This document shows, piece by piece, positions 35,340 through 44,708 of a stretch of 64,000 nucleotides of DNA. The notes under the pieces were generated by a model. The model ran no database searches. It was not told the DNA's origin and worked only from the letters and a program-made list of their open reading frames with translations. A program made the translations under genes and the position numbers. Source of the stretch: JAQUTK01 sp963677415 (lineage in GTDB: Bacteria; Bacteroidota; Bacteroidia; Bacteroidales; JAQUTK01); NCBI GenBank assembly GCA_963677415.2, contig CAXXFJ010000004.1, forward strand, positions 62,001 through 126,000, read 5' to 3'. How positions within the stretch are numbered: the first letter of the stretch is position 1; every line of letters begins with the position of its first letter.

Positions 35340-37019
35340 CTATTTCTTTGGGAAAGTATACAGTTTAACCTGATAGATACCCGGCTCGATAATTTCTTTG
35401 ACCTCTGTTCCGGCTTTTTGTTCCATCCCTTCAACAGGTTGAGGAGGAAGTTCGCCTGCCTGAGTCAGTGTTTTGGCGTAATATGATTTTCTTCCATACA
35501 TCCCAAATCCATCAGCAGAGGCTTCGTCACCATTGAGCCAGCGCAGAGTCTTCCAGGTACCGTTTGTATAGCCGCCTTCCCAAGTATAGGCAATCCCTGT
35601 CTTTTGTTGAGGATCTATTGCCGAAAACCATACACTGGATCGCATGCCGGAAAGAATAAACTCATCCGGGCCGGTCTGGATAACCAATCCGTAGGAGGGA
35701 TCTTCATTGCCTTGGTAATTGATGTTTATTTTATAGTTACCCATATTAAATGAAGTACCCTTTTCACCTTTTTGTTTCAGGTAACCTCTCATGTTACCTG
35801 TTCCCTGATACTGAGTGATGACAGGCAAGAGCTCATTTAACACCTTATATCCACTGATCAACTGCATATCTGAAGCCCCATCCTCGATGCCAAAAGGAGC
35901 CACACACATTGCGTTAAGTTCGGCGAAGGCATAAAAGACCCGGCCTGCATCGCGTATGGTTTCGGGGATAAACAATGGGTTATCATCGCGCAGATACATC
36001 GCGCAGACCTCTTTGTAAGTAGCGAGATAAATATCAGGCGAACACCAATCAATAGCAGGTGCAGCGGCTTTGTAGATATCCATCACTTTGGATACCGGTC
36101 CGCCACAAGGATAATCACCTGGAAGCTGACCTTCAAATTGCACGAGCCAGGCATTTACATACATCGGTATTGTATATTCCAGTTTCCCTTGTCGTACCAC
36201 TTCCTGAATATATGTGGCATACTGCCAAGCCATAAAAAACTCTTTCGAATCAGGATTATCTCCAAAGACATCTATCCAGCTACCTTTAACTTTCTTCCCG
36301 TTTTCTACCCAACGATTCTTCAACTCTTTCATTAACTTTGATTCATTCTTCTTGATATAAGAGAGGAATGTTGCAGGTACGTCTTTCTTGTATTGATCCT
36401 GTGCTTCCTTTCCATAATCAATATCCTGAAAACAACCCACTTCATTTTCAGGTTGCATGACAATCACCATTTTGTTTTTGTCCACCTCTTTTATTCTTTT
36501 CATGAGTGCGGCAAATGCTTTTGCGTCTGCAAGCTTTGCATGCTCGCACAATGGAGAAATGATGTTCGTATTGAAGCCGTTCTTATCTTTTATTCTGAAA
36601 AACCGTTTGGTATCTTTCTCTACCCATCCCGGGGCATAGGTTGACTGTCCGTTTTTCCATGTGGCAAACCAGATGACACAGACTTTCAGATCCTGTTTTT
36701 CCGCCTGTTTGATAATACCATCAATCATCGTATAATCGTAGGTTCCTTCTTTCGGTTCAAATTGTTCCCAGGATATGGAGGCAATGACAGAGTTTAGGTT
36801 CATGGCTTTCATCTTCATCATCATGGGTTCCAGATATTCCAATGTAGAGGAAGTCGAGTTGTGAAGTTCGCCGGAAAGCATGATGAAAGGTTTGCCATCG
36901 ACCACCAGTCGTGTGATTCCATTTTCTTTTTGTATCGTTGGATCGCTTGCCTGTAAAGAGACGATAGGAGCATAGACAAATAAGAGGCAGAACAGACTTT
37001 TCCTAAGGAAGTTTTTCAT
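35340..37019 (-). CDS. GH35 beta-galactosidase-like enzyme with DUF5597 C-terminus
   Basis: 559 residues with a signal peptide ending in VSLQAS (about 25). The TIM barrel matches GH35/GH42-like enzymes: LVVDGKPFIMLSGELHNSTSST, NSVIASISWEQFEPKEGTYD, then MVIVMQPENEVG (acid/base Glu near 191) and NPLFIPETIRD (nucleophile Glu near 350). The C-terminal 170 residues fit DUF5597, common in Bacteroidota beta-galactosidases (YGLVIQTGPDEFILSGM, GIAYTWEGGYTNGTWKTLRWLNGDE). Predicted to release terminal beta-galactose from oligosaccharides in the periplasm or at the surface. It is a single gene, convergent with the lyase gene and with its own promoter. Confidence 0.87.
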   Translation of the reverse strand: MKNFLRKSLFCLLFVYAPIVSLQASDPTIQKENGITRLVVDGKPFIMLSGELHNSTSSTLEYLEPMMMKMKAMNLNSVIASISWEQFEPKEGTYDYTMIDGIIKQAEKQDLKVCVIWFATWKNGQSTYAPGWVEKDTKRFFRIKDKNGFNTNIISPLCEHAKLADAKAFAALMKRIKEVDKNKMVIVMQPENEVGCFQDIDYGKEAQDQYKKDVPATFLSYIKKNESKLMKELKNRWVENGKKVKGSWIDVFGDNPDSKEFFMAWQYATYIQEVVRQGKLEYTIPMYVNAWLVQFEGQLPGDYPCGGPVSKVMDIYKAAAPAIDWCSPDIYLATYKEVCAMYLRDDNPLFIPETIRDAGRVFYAFAELNAMCVAPFGIEDGASDMQLISGYKVLNELLPVITQYQGTGNMRGYLKQKGEKGTSFNMGNYKININYQGNEDPSYGLVIQTGPDEFILSGMRSSVWFSAIDPQQKTGIAYTWEGGYTNGTWKTLRWLNGDEASADGFGMYGRKSYYAKTLTQAGELPPQPVEGMEQKAGTEVKEIIEPGIYQVKLYTFPKK

Positions 37020-37085
37020 ATGATTTCGTGTTTTAGATGTGATTGAACTAAAGATTCAAGGATCTTTTTTAAATAGGACAACCAG

Positions 37086-37093
37086 CAAAAATA
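37086..37093 (-). promoter_or_regulatory. promoter element for the GH35 gene
   Basis: Minus-strand TATTTTTG matches TAnnTTTG, 67 bases upstream of the start codon. Confidence 0.4.
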
Positions 37094-37204
37094 GGTATTT
37101 CTTTGTTGCATACCCTCGCTTTTCATCTGAAAATTTCGTAAAATAAAATTATTGGATTAGTTTTACAGAATATATGAAGGTATAAATTATCAAAGAAAAA
37201 CACG

Positions 37205-40200
37205 ATGAATCCGATACCAAAGTTTTCCATTTCGCTGATTGTCCTGATGGTGGCATGTAACATGCCGATGTCGTGGTCGCAGGAACGTCTTGCAGAGAGA
37301 GGAATAAATCCGACGACTTATACCGGCATGCCGCGGTATGTGCAGAATGAGGTGATTGTCAAGTTCAACACCGGCAGGTCGCAGGGAAGTGCCCGAAGCA
37401 TTAGTGAAGTGGGTGTCGATAAGGTGCTGGCTGCCTTTGATGTGAAGGAGATGGAGCAGCTGCTTCCTGATAATCAGACGGGACGGACGATGCGCTCGGC
37501 TCCTTCCTATACCGGTGAGAGAGTGACGGAAATGGACCTGAGTTCGTTGTATCTCCTGAAAGTAAACATGAAAGAGGATCAAAACCTGGGACAGATCCTC
37601 AGCGAACTCAAAGGATTGCCCGAGGTGGAATATGCTGAACCGAATTATTTGTATTATACCTGCGGTGTTGCCGATGAGTATAAAGCGGAGCCGATGTATA
37701 GTCAACAGTGGGGAATCCCGAGGGTAAAGTTGGATCAGTTGTGGACGAAGCCTGTGGTGAACAATAAGCGTCCTGTGATTGCCATCATCGATACAGGAGT
37801 AGATGTGACTCATCCGGATCTCGCTCCGAATATATGGACGAATGAGGGAGAAATACCCGGCGATGGTCTGGATAATGATAATAATGGATATGTGGATGAT
37901 GTGCATGGCTGGGATTTTGTCAATAATAGCGGCAAAATAGTGGATGGTTTCGGGCATGGTACACACTGTGCAGGTATTGCAGCAGCTTCCGGAACGAATA
38001 AAATAGGAATTGCAGGTGCCAACCCGGATGCTTTGATCATGCCAGTGGCTGTATTACAGAGCAATGGATCGGGCGACATGGCGTCTATTGCTAAAGGAAT
38101 CCGCTATGCAGTGGATAATGGAGCAACGATCATAAGTATGAGCTTTGGCAGCACTGAAAATGCTATTGCGTTGCAACAGGCGTTGCAACAAGCCTATCAG
38201 TCGGCTATACTCGTCGCTGCCGCCGGCAATGAATCGTTGGGCATTGATGCTGCATGCAGTCCGGGAGGCAAACCACTTTTCCCGGGTGGCTATTCTTTTG
38301 TATTGGGTGTTATGGCTACGCAGGAGACGAAGGGAACCAATGGGTATCGGGCCTCATTTTCTAACTATGATTGCGATGGACCTGTCAAGTCTTCTTTTCC
38401 TGACGGTCAGGGATATAATTATGAACTGTCTGCTCCCGGAGCTAAGATACTTAGTACCGTTCCCGGTGGACAGTATCAGAGTTGGAATGGCACATCTATG
38501 GCTACTCCGCTGGTGGCAGGAGGTATTTCTCGTTTGTTACAGGTGTCCGATTATTCTTCTCAGGAGAAACTCTGGGCGGATCTGATCCATACCTCCGGAG
38601 ATAATGTGGATTTTGCGGCTTGCTATGAGGTATCAGAAAGACATCCTGTGCTGACCCTTATCTCTACCAAATTGGATGATGAGGGTGGTGATGGCGATAA
38701 CTCGCCGGATGCCGGAGAGGTGATGGCTATTTACCCGAAAGTGCTGAATACAGGGGGAGTGGCAGTGGATATAAAAATGAAGATTGAGTTCGTGAGATTT
38801 GAGGATACGACGGTGGTCGAACTGCTTGACTCGGTGGTTGATTTCGGATATTCGCTTTCTACCTATGAGAAGCGTCAGAGTGCTAATCCGCTGCGTATCC
38901 GGTTGAGTCCCGATCTTGCTAATAACCGAAATGTGTGTATGAAGGTGTCTGTTTGGTATGGTGATCACAAAGGAACTGCCTCCGAAGAAATAGTCCTTAC
39001 TTCGGAACGTGGCGTCGAACTACGGGGTATGCTGACGGAAGATCTTACGTTGACAGCGGATCAGAAGTATATTGTGACGGATAATCTGGGGGTGCCTGAG
39101 GGAGTCACTCTGACCATTAAACCGGGCACAGTCGTACAATTTAAGGATGGCGCCAAACTGTCGTGTGCCGGCCGATTGAAGGCTGAAGGAACGCCTGACA
39201 GTCTGATTGTGTTTACCAAAGAGGAGACCGGTAATGTGTGGGCCGGACTGGAATATACAGCGGCTGATACACTCAAATATTGTGTATTGGAATGGATGGG
39301 ATATTTCGGAACAGTTCATATTCATAACTGCGAAAACTGTATTGTGAGAAATATCGGTGGCTCTTCAGTCAGCTTTGAAAATAGCTATTTCGGCCGTTCA
39401 AACTTTCTGATGAATGATATTCCGGGTGTCAATATGACGGGAGCAACCTTGCTTTCTTCCAATTTTATTGAGAATCTGATGAACAAAACTACCCCATTGT
39501 TTAATATAGATGAGTTGAATAAGGGCCAATTCTCGTTGTCCAACTCAAATGTATTCTCAAATACAGTAACTGATCGTTCTCCTTATACTGGTTTGTGCTC
39601 TTTTTATTCAGAAGCTTCACTGCCATTTATCTACACCAATCCTTCGCCCAATTATCATGGTTCGTCGTTGGATTCGCTGGCGCGTAGCGAGATCTTTGAT
39701 TTCGGTACTAACTTGTCTCGAGTCTTTGGATTGTATGATTTGTCCAACAAGCTGGATCGTCCCTCGGCCGAGGCACATGGCGTGGTATGGAAAGTGGAGG
39801 TCGATGGCAATGAGATAAGGGACAATCTGGATCTGTTACCGTCGCTGGGCATCGGAAAGCATCGCTTTGAAGTCTTCTTCAACCGTCCGATGGATAAGCG
39901 GTTTGCTCCGAAAGTGGCGATGGGTGTCCGCTCTCCGTATGGTTCACAAAAGATTGATGAAGAGGGCTTCTGGAATGAGGAGGGGACAGTGTATTCTGTT
40001 TGCTATACGATGAAGAGAGTGACAGACGGAGATGGTCTGAATGGACTCTCAATATCAGAAGCCAGGGATAATGAGTCTTTCGAACTTCCCATGGAAAACA
40101 AACGCTTTAGTGTGGTGCTTCAGGCTGCCGGTTCGTTGAGCAATGGCTTTGAGGCAACGGCACGCACCGGAAAAGTAGTGCTGCAATGGAAGACGCCGGC

Positions 40201-41242
40201 CCAGTATATGGGAGATATCAGGGGATACAATATGTATAGGTATACGGTAGATGAAATAGGCGAAAGTGTGGATACCATTCTTGTAAACAGTGCGCTGATT
40301 ACCAATACGACATATACCGATTACGAGGTAGTGCCGGGGATGTGTTACAATTATATGTATTCAGTGGTTCGAATGGATCAATCTGAGACAAATACCTCAT
40401 CGGTAGTATCTGTGGTGCCGCTGACGGCTACCCCTGGGGATGCTAATGGTGATTTAACTGTAGATATGGAAGATGTAAACACGACCGTGGGATATATCAC
40501 AAATAAGAATCCATGGCCTTTCATCTTTGATGCGGCAGATGTGAATGCTGATGATACAATTGATGTGACAGATGTGGTAGGCATAGTTAATATTATCCTG
40601 CCATCCGACTCAGATACTTTTGCCGGTGCCAAAGCCATCTATTCGCTGGAGAAAGGAATGTTTTATGTGGATTGTGCTGAACCGCTGGGTGGAATTCAGT
40701 TTACGGTACATGTGAATAAGAGTGATGCCGGTTATATACAACCTCTGAGCTCTTTGGATGGTATGGAACAGACTTCCGAATGGTTATCGGACGATGAGTT
40801 TTTCTTTCTGTCCTACAGTTTGAGTGGCAAGTGCATCCCAAGGGGAAAGACGCCTATCATGTATGTGCGAGATGCTTTGGTGACGGATATTACGATCTCG
40901 GATGCGATGGGTGGTGCCGTTCTTGCAGAGGATATTGTGACGGGTACTCTCTCTGAGAGACTAGGAAACAAAGTGATGGCTTATCCGAATCCTTGCATCA
41001 ACGAGCTGCATATCCCATATACTGTGACTCAAAATAAGGAAACAGTGGTGGAGATTGAGTTCTCGGATTTCATGGGTCGCATCGTTGATCGCAAGACTGT
41101 ATCTGTATCAGGTGCCGGAAGCTATGAGTATGTATGGCATCCTGCCGCCCGCATCGCAAATGGCATGTATATGTATTCGCTACGTATCAACGGGCAACGG
41201 ATCGTTTCAGAGAAAATGATATTAAGTAGAAAAATGGAATAG
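37205..41242 (+). CDS. secreted subtilisin-like (S8) protease with dockerin-like repeat and T9SS type A sorting domain
   Basis: 1345 residues. The signal peptide (about 1-27) is followed by a propeptide (VQNEVIVKFNTGRSQG) and the S8 catalytic domain with all three residues: Asp in IAIIDTGVDVTHPD (about 198), His in GFGHGTHCAGIAAA (about 251) and Ser in WNGTSMATPLVAGG (about 430). Middle regions are beta-sandwich and right-handed-helix-like (LTEDLTLTADQKYIVTDNL, then VQFKDGAKL). A fibronectin-like segment precedes two dockerin-type calcium loops at about 1077-1135 (GDANGDLTVDMEDV, then ADVNADDTIDVTDVV). The last 85 residues (MAYPNPCINELHI, DFMGRIVDRKTV, GMYMYSLRINGQRIVSEK) are a Por-secretion (T9SS) type A sorting domain, implying surface export. 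No T9SS component is in the window. Confidence 0.88.
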   Translation: MNPIPKFSISLIVLMVACNMPMSWSQERLAERGINPTTYTGMPRYVQNEVIVKFNTGRSQGSARSISEVGVDKVLAAFDVKEMEQLLPDNQTGRTMRSAPSYTGERVTEMDLSSLYLLKVNMKEDQNLGQILSELKGLPEVEYAEPNYLYYTCGVADEYKAEPMYSQQWGIPRVKLDQLWTKPVVNNKRPVIAIIDTGVDVTHPDLAPNIWTNEGEIPGDGLDNDNNGYVDDVHGWDFVNNSGKIVDGFGHGTHCAGIAAASGTNKIGIAGANPDALIMPVAVLQSNGSGDMASIAKGIRYAVDNGATIISMSFGSTENAIALQQALQQAYQSAILVAAAGNESLGIDAACSPGGKPLFPGGYSFVLGVMATQETKGTNGYRASFSNYDCDGPVKSSFPDGQGYNYELSAPGAKILSTVPGGQYQSWNGTSMATPLVAGGISRLLQVSDYSSQEKLWADLIHTSGDNVDFAACYEVSERHPVLTLISTKLDDEGGDGDNSPDAGEVMAIYPKVLNTGGVAVDIKMKIEFVRFEDTTVVELLDSVVDFGYSLSTYEKRQSANPLRIRLSPDLANNRNVCMKVSVWYGDHKGTASEEIVLTSERGVELRGMLTEDLTLTADQKYIVTDNLGVPEGVTLTIKPGTVVQFKDGAKLSCAGRLKAEGTPDSLIVFTKEETGNVWAGLEYTAADTLKYCVLEWMGYFGTVHIHNCENCIVRNIGGSSVSFENSYFGRSNFLMNDIPGVNMTGATLLSSNFIENLMNKTTPLFNIDELNKGQFSLSNSNVFSNTVTDRSPYTGLCSFYSEASLPFIYTNPSPNYHGSSLDSLARSEIFDFGTNLSRVFGLYDLSNKLDRPSAEAHGVVWKVEVDGNEIRDNLDLLPSLGIGKHRFEVFFNRPMDKRFAPKVAMGVRSPYGSQKIDEEGFWNEEGTVYSVCYTMKRVTDGDGLNGLSISEARDNESFELPMENKRFSVVLQAAGSLSNGFEATARTGKVVLQWKTPAQYMGDIRGYNMYRYTVDEIGESVDTILVNSALITNTTYTDYEVVPGMCYNYMYSVVRMDQSETNTSSVVSVVPLTATPGDANGDLTVDMEDVNTTVGYITNKNPWPFIFDAADVNADDTIDVTDVVGIVNIILPSDSDTFAGAKAIYSLEKGMFYVDCAEPLGGIQFTVHVNKSDAGYIQPLSSLDGMEQTSEWLSDDEFFFLSYSLSGKCIPRGKTPIMYVRDALVTDITISDAMGGAVLAEDIVTGTLSERLGNKVMAYPNPCINELHIPYTVTQNKETVVEIEFSDFMGRIVDRKTVSVSGAGSYEYVWHPAARIANGMYMYSLRINGQRIVSEKMILSRKME

Positions 41243-41246
41243 TCGG

Positions 41247-41279
41247 TTGATGTTATATTAGTTGCTTTCTCTATCTTTG
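41247..41279 (+). promoter_or_regulatory. promoter of the GH92 gene
   Basis: TATCTTTG at 41272-41279 with TTG at 41247-41249, spacing 22, 21 bases upstream of the start codon. Good fit to the Bacteroidota promoter. Confidence 0.6.
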
Positions 41280-41299
41280 CGGTGATTTTTTATTAACGA

Positions 41300-44200
41300 A
41301 TGAAACACCAACGAAAGACCATGAAGCACCTGCTGACTTCTCTTCTTCTTCTTGCCGGATCAGTGACTGTGTCCGGACAATCGCAACGGATCGATAACGT
41401 CAATCCTATCATAGGCACAAATGGCATGGGACATACTTTCCCCGGTGCCTGTGTGCCTTTTGGAGCCGTTCAGCTGAGTCCGGATACGGATACCATTCCT
41501 CAAAATGTGGACGGGAAGTATCAACCGGAAGTGTATGCCTATTGTGCCGGATATCAACATCGGGACAAAACGATTGTGGGTTTCAGTCACACGCATCTGA
41601 GCGGTACCGGCCATGCGGATCTGGGTGATATACTCATTATGCCAACAACAGGTACACTGCAATTGAATCCCGGTACAGCAACAGAACCGGACAAGGGTTA
41701 TCGTTCGCGTTTCTCTCACGACACGGAGATTGCGACTCCCGGTTATTATGAGGTCATGCTGGATGATTATAAGATAAAGGCGCAGCTGACTGCCACAGAA
41801 CGTGTCGGTGTTCATAAATATACCTATCCCAAGGGTGAGAAATGCCGGATCATTCTGGACCTGATCCACGGTATCTATAACTATGAGGGGAAGACCCTCT
41901 GGACCAATCTGCGGGTGGAGAATGATACCTTGCTGACCGGCTACCGTATCACCAATGGTTGGGCACGGACAAACTACACTTATTTTGCCATCTCTTTTTC
42001 CAAACCTGTCGTTGACTATGGATATGTGGACAAGGGTGTGATCAAGTATAATGGTTTCTGGAGGAAGTTCGATATGAAGCATAACTTCCCTGAGATCACC
42101 GGACGGGAGATCGTAACCTATTTCAATTTTGATCTCTCCTCTGATCCTGTTCTGGAAGTGAAAGTGGCGATCTCCGGAGTGAGTACGGAAGGGGCACTGA
42201 AGAACTTACAGGCGGAAGCAGCGCATCTTTCTTTTGATGAAGTTGCAGCAAAGGCAAAAGAGACTTGGAATAAAGAGTTAGGGGTCATCGAAGTGAAGGG
42301 CTCGAAGGATCAGTGTGCGATGTTTTATACCTCGTTGTATCATACGATGATCAATCCGTCGGTCTATATGGATGTGGATGGCAATTACAGAGGTGTGGAT
42401 CATAACATTCACCAGGCGGATGGTTTTACTAACTACACGATATTCTCTTTGTGGGATACCTATCGCGCATTTCATCCGCTGTTGAATATTATTCAGAAGG
42501 ATCGTAATAAGGATATGGTTCAGTCGATGCTCAAACACGGCGAACAGAGTGTGCATAAGGCATTGCCTGTCTGGTCGTTGATGGGCAATGAGAATTGGTG
42601 TATGACCGGCTATCACGCTGTCTCAGTCTTGTCTGACGCCTTTGCGAAAGGAGCAGACCTGAACAAGGAAAAGATGCTTTCGGCAATGGTCAGCAGTTCG
42701 AATATCCCGTATTATGAGAATACGAAAGAGTATCTGGAGTACGGCTATATTCCTTTTGAGAAGAATGGCAGCGGGGTGTCCACCACCTTGGAGTTTGCTT
42801 ACGATGACTGGACGATCTACAACATGGCACGCAAAGCAGGCAACAGGGTCGTGGCAGAACGATATAAACAGCGGGCTTTGAACTATCGCAATGTGTTTGA
42901 CCGTTCCATTGGATTTGCACGTCCGAAGTATGCAAACGGGGAGTGGAAGAAGGACTTTAGTTTGCTGAATACTTCCGGTGAGGGCTTTATCGAGGGCAAT
43001 TCATGGAACTATTCGTTTTACGTACCGCAGGATGTAAAGGGTCTGATGACAGAGATGGGTGGTGATACGAAGTTTGTCGGCAAATTGGATTCGTTGTTTA
43101 CCATGGAACTTCCGGCAGAGTTTTACGAACATACGGAAGATGTGACGAAGGAGGGTTTGCTCGGCAATTATGTGCATGGCAACGAACCGAGTCATCATAT
43201 CGCGTATCTCTATGCATGGACATCGCAGCCCTGGAAGACGCAGTATTGGGTGCGTGAGATCATGAACAAAATGTATAAGAATAATATTGACGGACTGTGC
43301 GGTAATGACGATTGCGGACAGATGTCTGCCTGGTATATTTTTACTGCCATGGGCTTTTATCCGGTCTGTCCGGGCAGCGATCAGTATGTGTTGGGTGCTC
43401 CCTATCTGCCTTACCTGAAGATCAATCTGACGGATGGGAAAAATCTGGAGATCAATGCCCCGAAGGTAAGCGATAAAAACCGGTATGTGAAGTCCGTCAA
43501 ACTGAACGGCAAGGTCTATGAAAAGATGTATATCACACATGCCGACATCATGAATGGAGGAGTTCTTGAGTTTGAAATGGCCTCTGTACCCAACAAGAAG
43601 CGCGGACTGGCAGCCGATACCAAACCATATTCCTTGTCTGACGATCTGGTGTGGGATAGTTACTTTGTAGGAAATGTAAGGTTTACAGATAGATCGCCGG
43701 AGACCAAGGGCTCTCAGATCTATCATCAGATCATTCCCGATCCGGATAACTATATCCAGGAGAGTGCCCGCAAGGTGTTGCAAACATTATATTTCTCGCC
43801 GGAGGACAGCATCCCCCAATTAAAAACTATTCGCTACACCTTGAAAGACTATGACGGCATCTCTGGCAAGAGTGGTTCGGGCTCCATGGTCGCCATTGAT
43901 TATAGTACACGCTGGGTGGAGAAGAGCTTTGGTCAGAATGACACCGCCAAAGTGGATTACGAAACACGCGGAGTGTTGTATCACGAACTGACCCATGCGT
44001 ATCAGTTGGAACCGCAAGGGTGTGGCAGCTATGGTGATGGTGGCGCGTTTTGGACATTCATCGAAGGGATGGCAGATGCGGTAAGGCTGGCAGATGGCTG
44101 TTTCACAGCCAAAGATCGTCCCAAAGGAGGCACTTACATGAAAGGTTATCGCACCACCGGATTCTTCTTGTACTGGATTGCTCAAAACAAGGACAAGGAC

Positions 44201-44350
44201 TTCTTGCGCAAGTTTAACCGAACGACCCTGGAGGTGATTCCATGGTCTTTTGACGGCGCCTTCAAACATATCTTCGGCCCTGATAAGAAGTATCAGATCG
44301 ATGCGCTTTGGAAGGAATATCAGATTGCAATGGGGGATATAAAAGAATAG
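41300..44350 (+). CDS. GH92 alpha-mannosidase fused to a basic-secretory-protein-type metallopeptidase domain
   Basis: 1016 residues with a signal peptide (start at 41300, or at 41321 MKHLLTSLLLLAGSVTVSG). Residues about 30-765 are GH92: VNPIIGTNGMGHTFPGACVPFGAVQLSPDT, FSHTHLSGTGHADLGDI, TNYTIFSLWDTYRAFHPL, GFIEGNSWNYSFYVPQD, and GNDDCGQMSAWYIFTAMGFYPVCPG, which holds the calcium-dependent catalytic Glu/Asp region of exo-alpha-mannosidases. Residues about 790-1016 (IRYTLKDYDGISGKSG, RGVLYHELTHAYQ, FIEGMADAVRL) fit the plant basic secretory protein family, with HELTH near 895 giving a putative zinc site. Such enzymes trim high-mannose or complex N-glycans; the added domain suggests action on glycoprotein. 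The fused arrangement is unusual. Confidence 0.87.
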   Translation: MKHQRKTMKHLLTSLLLLAGSVTVSGQSQRIDNVNPIIGTNGMGHTFPGACVPFGAVQLSPDTDTIPQNVDGKYQPEVYAYCAGYQHRDKTIVGFSHTHLSGTGHADLGDILIMPTTGTLQLNPGTATEPDKGYRSRFSHDTEIATPGYYEVMLDDYKIKAQLTATERVGVHKYTYPKGEKCRIILDLIHGIYNYEGKTLWTNLRVENDTLLTGYRITNGWARTNYTYFAISFSKPVVDYGYVDKGVIKYNGFWRKFDMKHNFPEITGREIVTYFNFDLSSDPVLEVKVAISGVSTEGALKNLQAEAAHLSFDEVAAKAKETWNKELGVIEVKGSKDQCAMFYTSLYHTMINPSVYMDVDGNYRGVDHNIHQADGFTNYTIFSLWDTYRAFHPLLNIIQKDRNKDMVQSMLKHGEQSVHKALPVWSLMGNENWCMTGYHAVSVLSDAFAKGADLNKEKMLSAMVSSSNIPYYENTKEYLEYGYIPFEKNGSGVSTTLEFAYDDWTIYNMARKAGNRVVAERYKQRALNYRNVFDRSIGFARPKYANGEWKKDFSLLNTSGEGFIEGNSWNYSFYVPQDVKGLMTEMGGDTKFVGKLDSLFTMELPAEFYEHTEDVTKEGLLGNYVHGNEPSHHIAYLYAWTSQPWKTQYWVREIMNKMYKNNIDGLCGNDDCGQMSAWYIFTAMGFYPVCPGSDQYVLGAPYLPYLKINLTDGKNLEINAPKVSDKNRYVKSVKLNGKVYEKMYITHADIMNGGVLEFEMASVPNKKRGLAADTKPYSLSDDLVWDSYFVGNVRFTDRSPETKGSQIYHQIIPDPDNYIQESARKVLQTLYFSPEDSIPQLKTIRYTLKDYDGISGKSGSGSMVAIDYSTRWVEKSFGQNDTAKVDYETRGVLYHELTHAYQLEPQGCGSYGDGGAFWTFIEGMADAVRLADGCFTAKDRPKGGTYMKGYRTTGFFLYWIAQNKDKDFLRKFNRTTLEVIPWSFDGAFKHIFGPDKKYQIDALWKEYQIAMGDIKE

Positions 44351-44708
44351 CCATATAAAAAGAGTGTGAAGTAAATCAGGAGCATTTCAATAAAGTTGTA
44401 TAGTCAATCAGTAAGAATAACCCAAAGTGTAAACTGACTTCAGGCATAGTCACCTCTGTTGTTTCGCTCTAACTAAAGTCCCGTTTCACTGCAGTGAAAC
44501 GGAACACGGATACGGATGCGTGAATCCATTCATACGGACGAAAGGATTAGCACATCCGTATGTTTGCGTAAAGGCTTTAGATAGATCTTTTAGATATTCC
44601 CGTTTTTTTATTGATTCAGTGGCTCGGTAGGTTTAAAAAATGGAGTAGTCGTTTACTCAGTTGAAATTAAATATTACATTTGCATCTTAAACCCTAATAC
44701 TACTTTTT
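44351..44708 (+). promoter_or_regulatory. 358-base intergenic region with palindromes and promoter
   Basis: It holds a perfect 22-bp palindrome at 44481-44502 (half-site CCGTTTCACTG), an inverted repeat CATACGGA/TCCGTATG at 44531-44538 and 44555-44562, and TACATTTG at 44675-44682, a -7 element 26 bases before the DUF3472 start. No gene is visible. Confidence 0.5.

Noticed and set aside
37190..37966. 258-codon minus-strand frame opposite the start of the protease gene
   Set aside because: It overlaps the signal peptide and catalytic domain of a convincing gene; composition is not protein-like.
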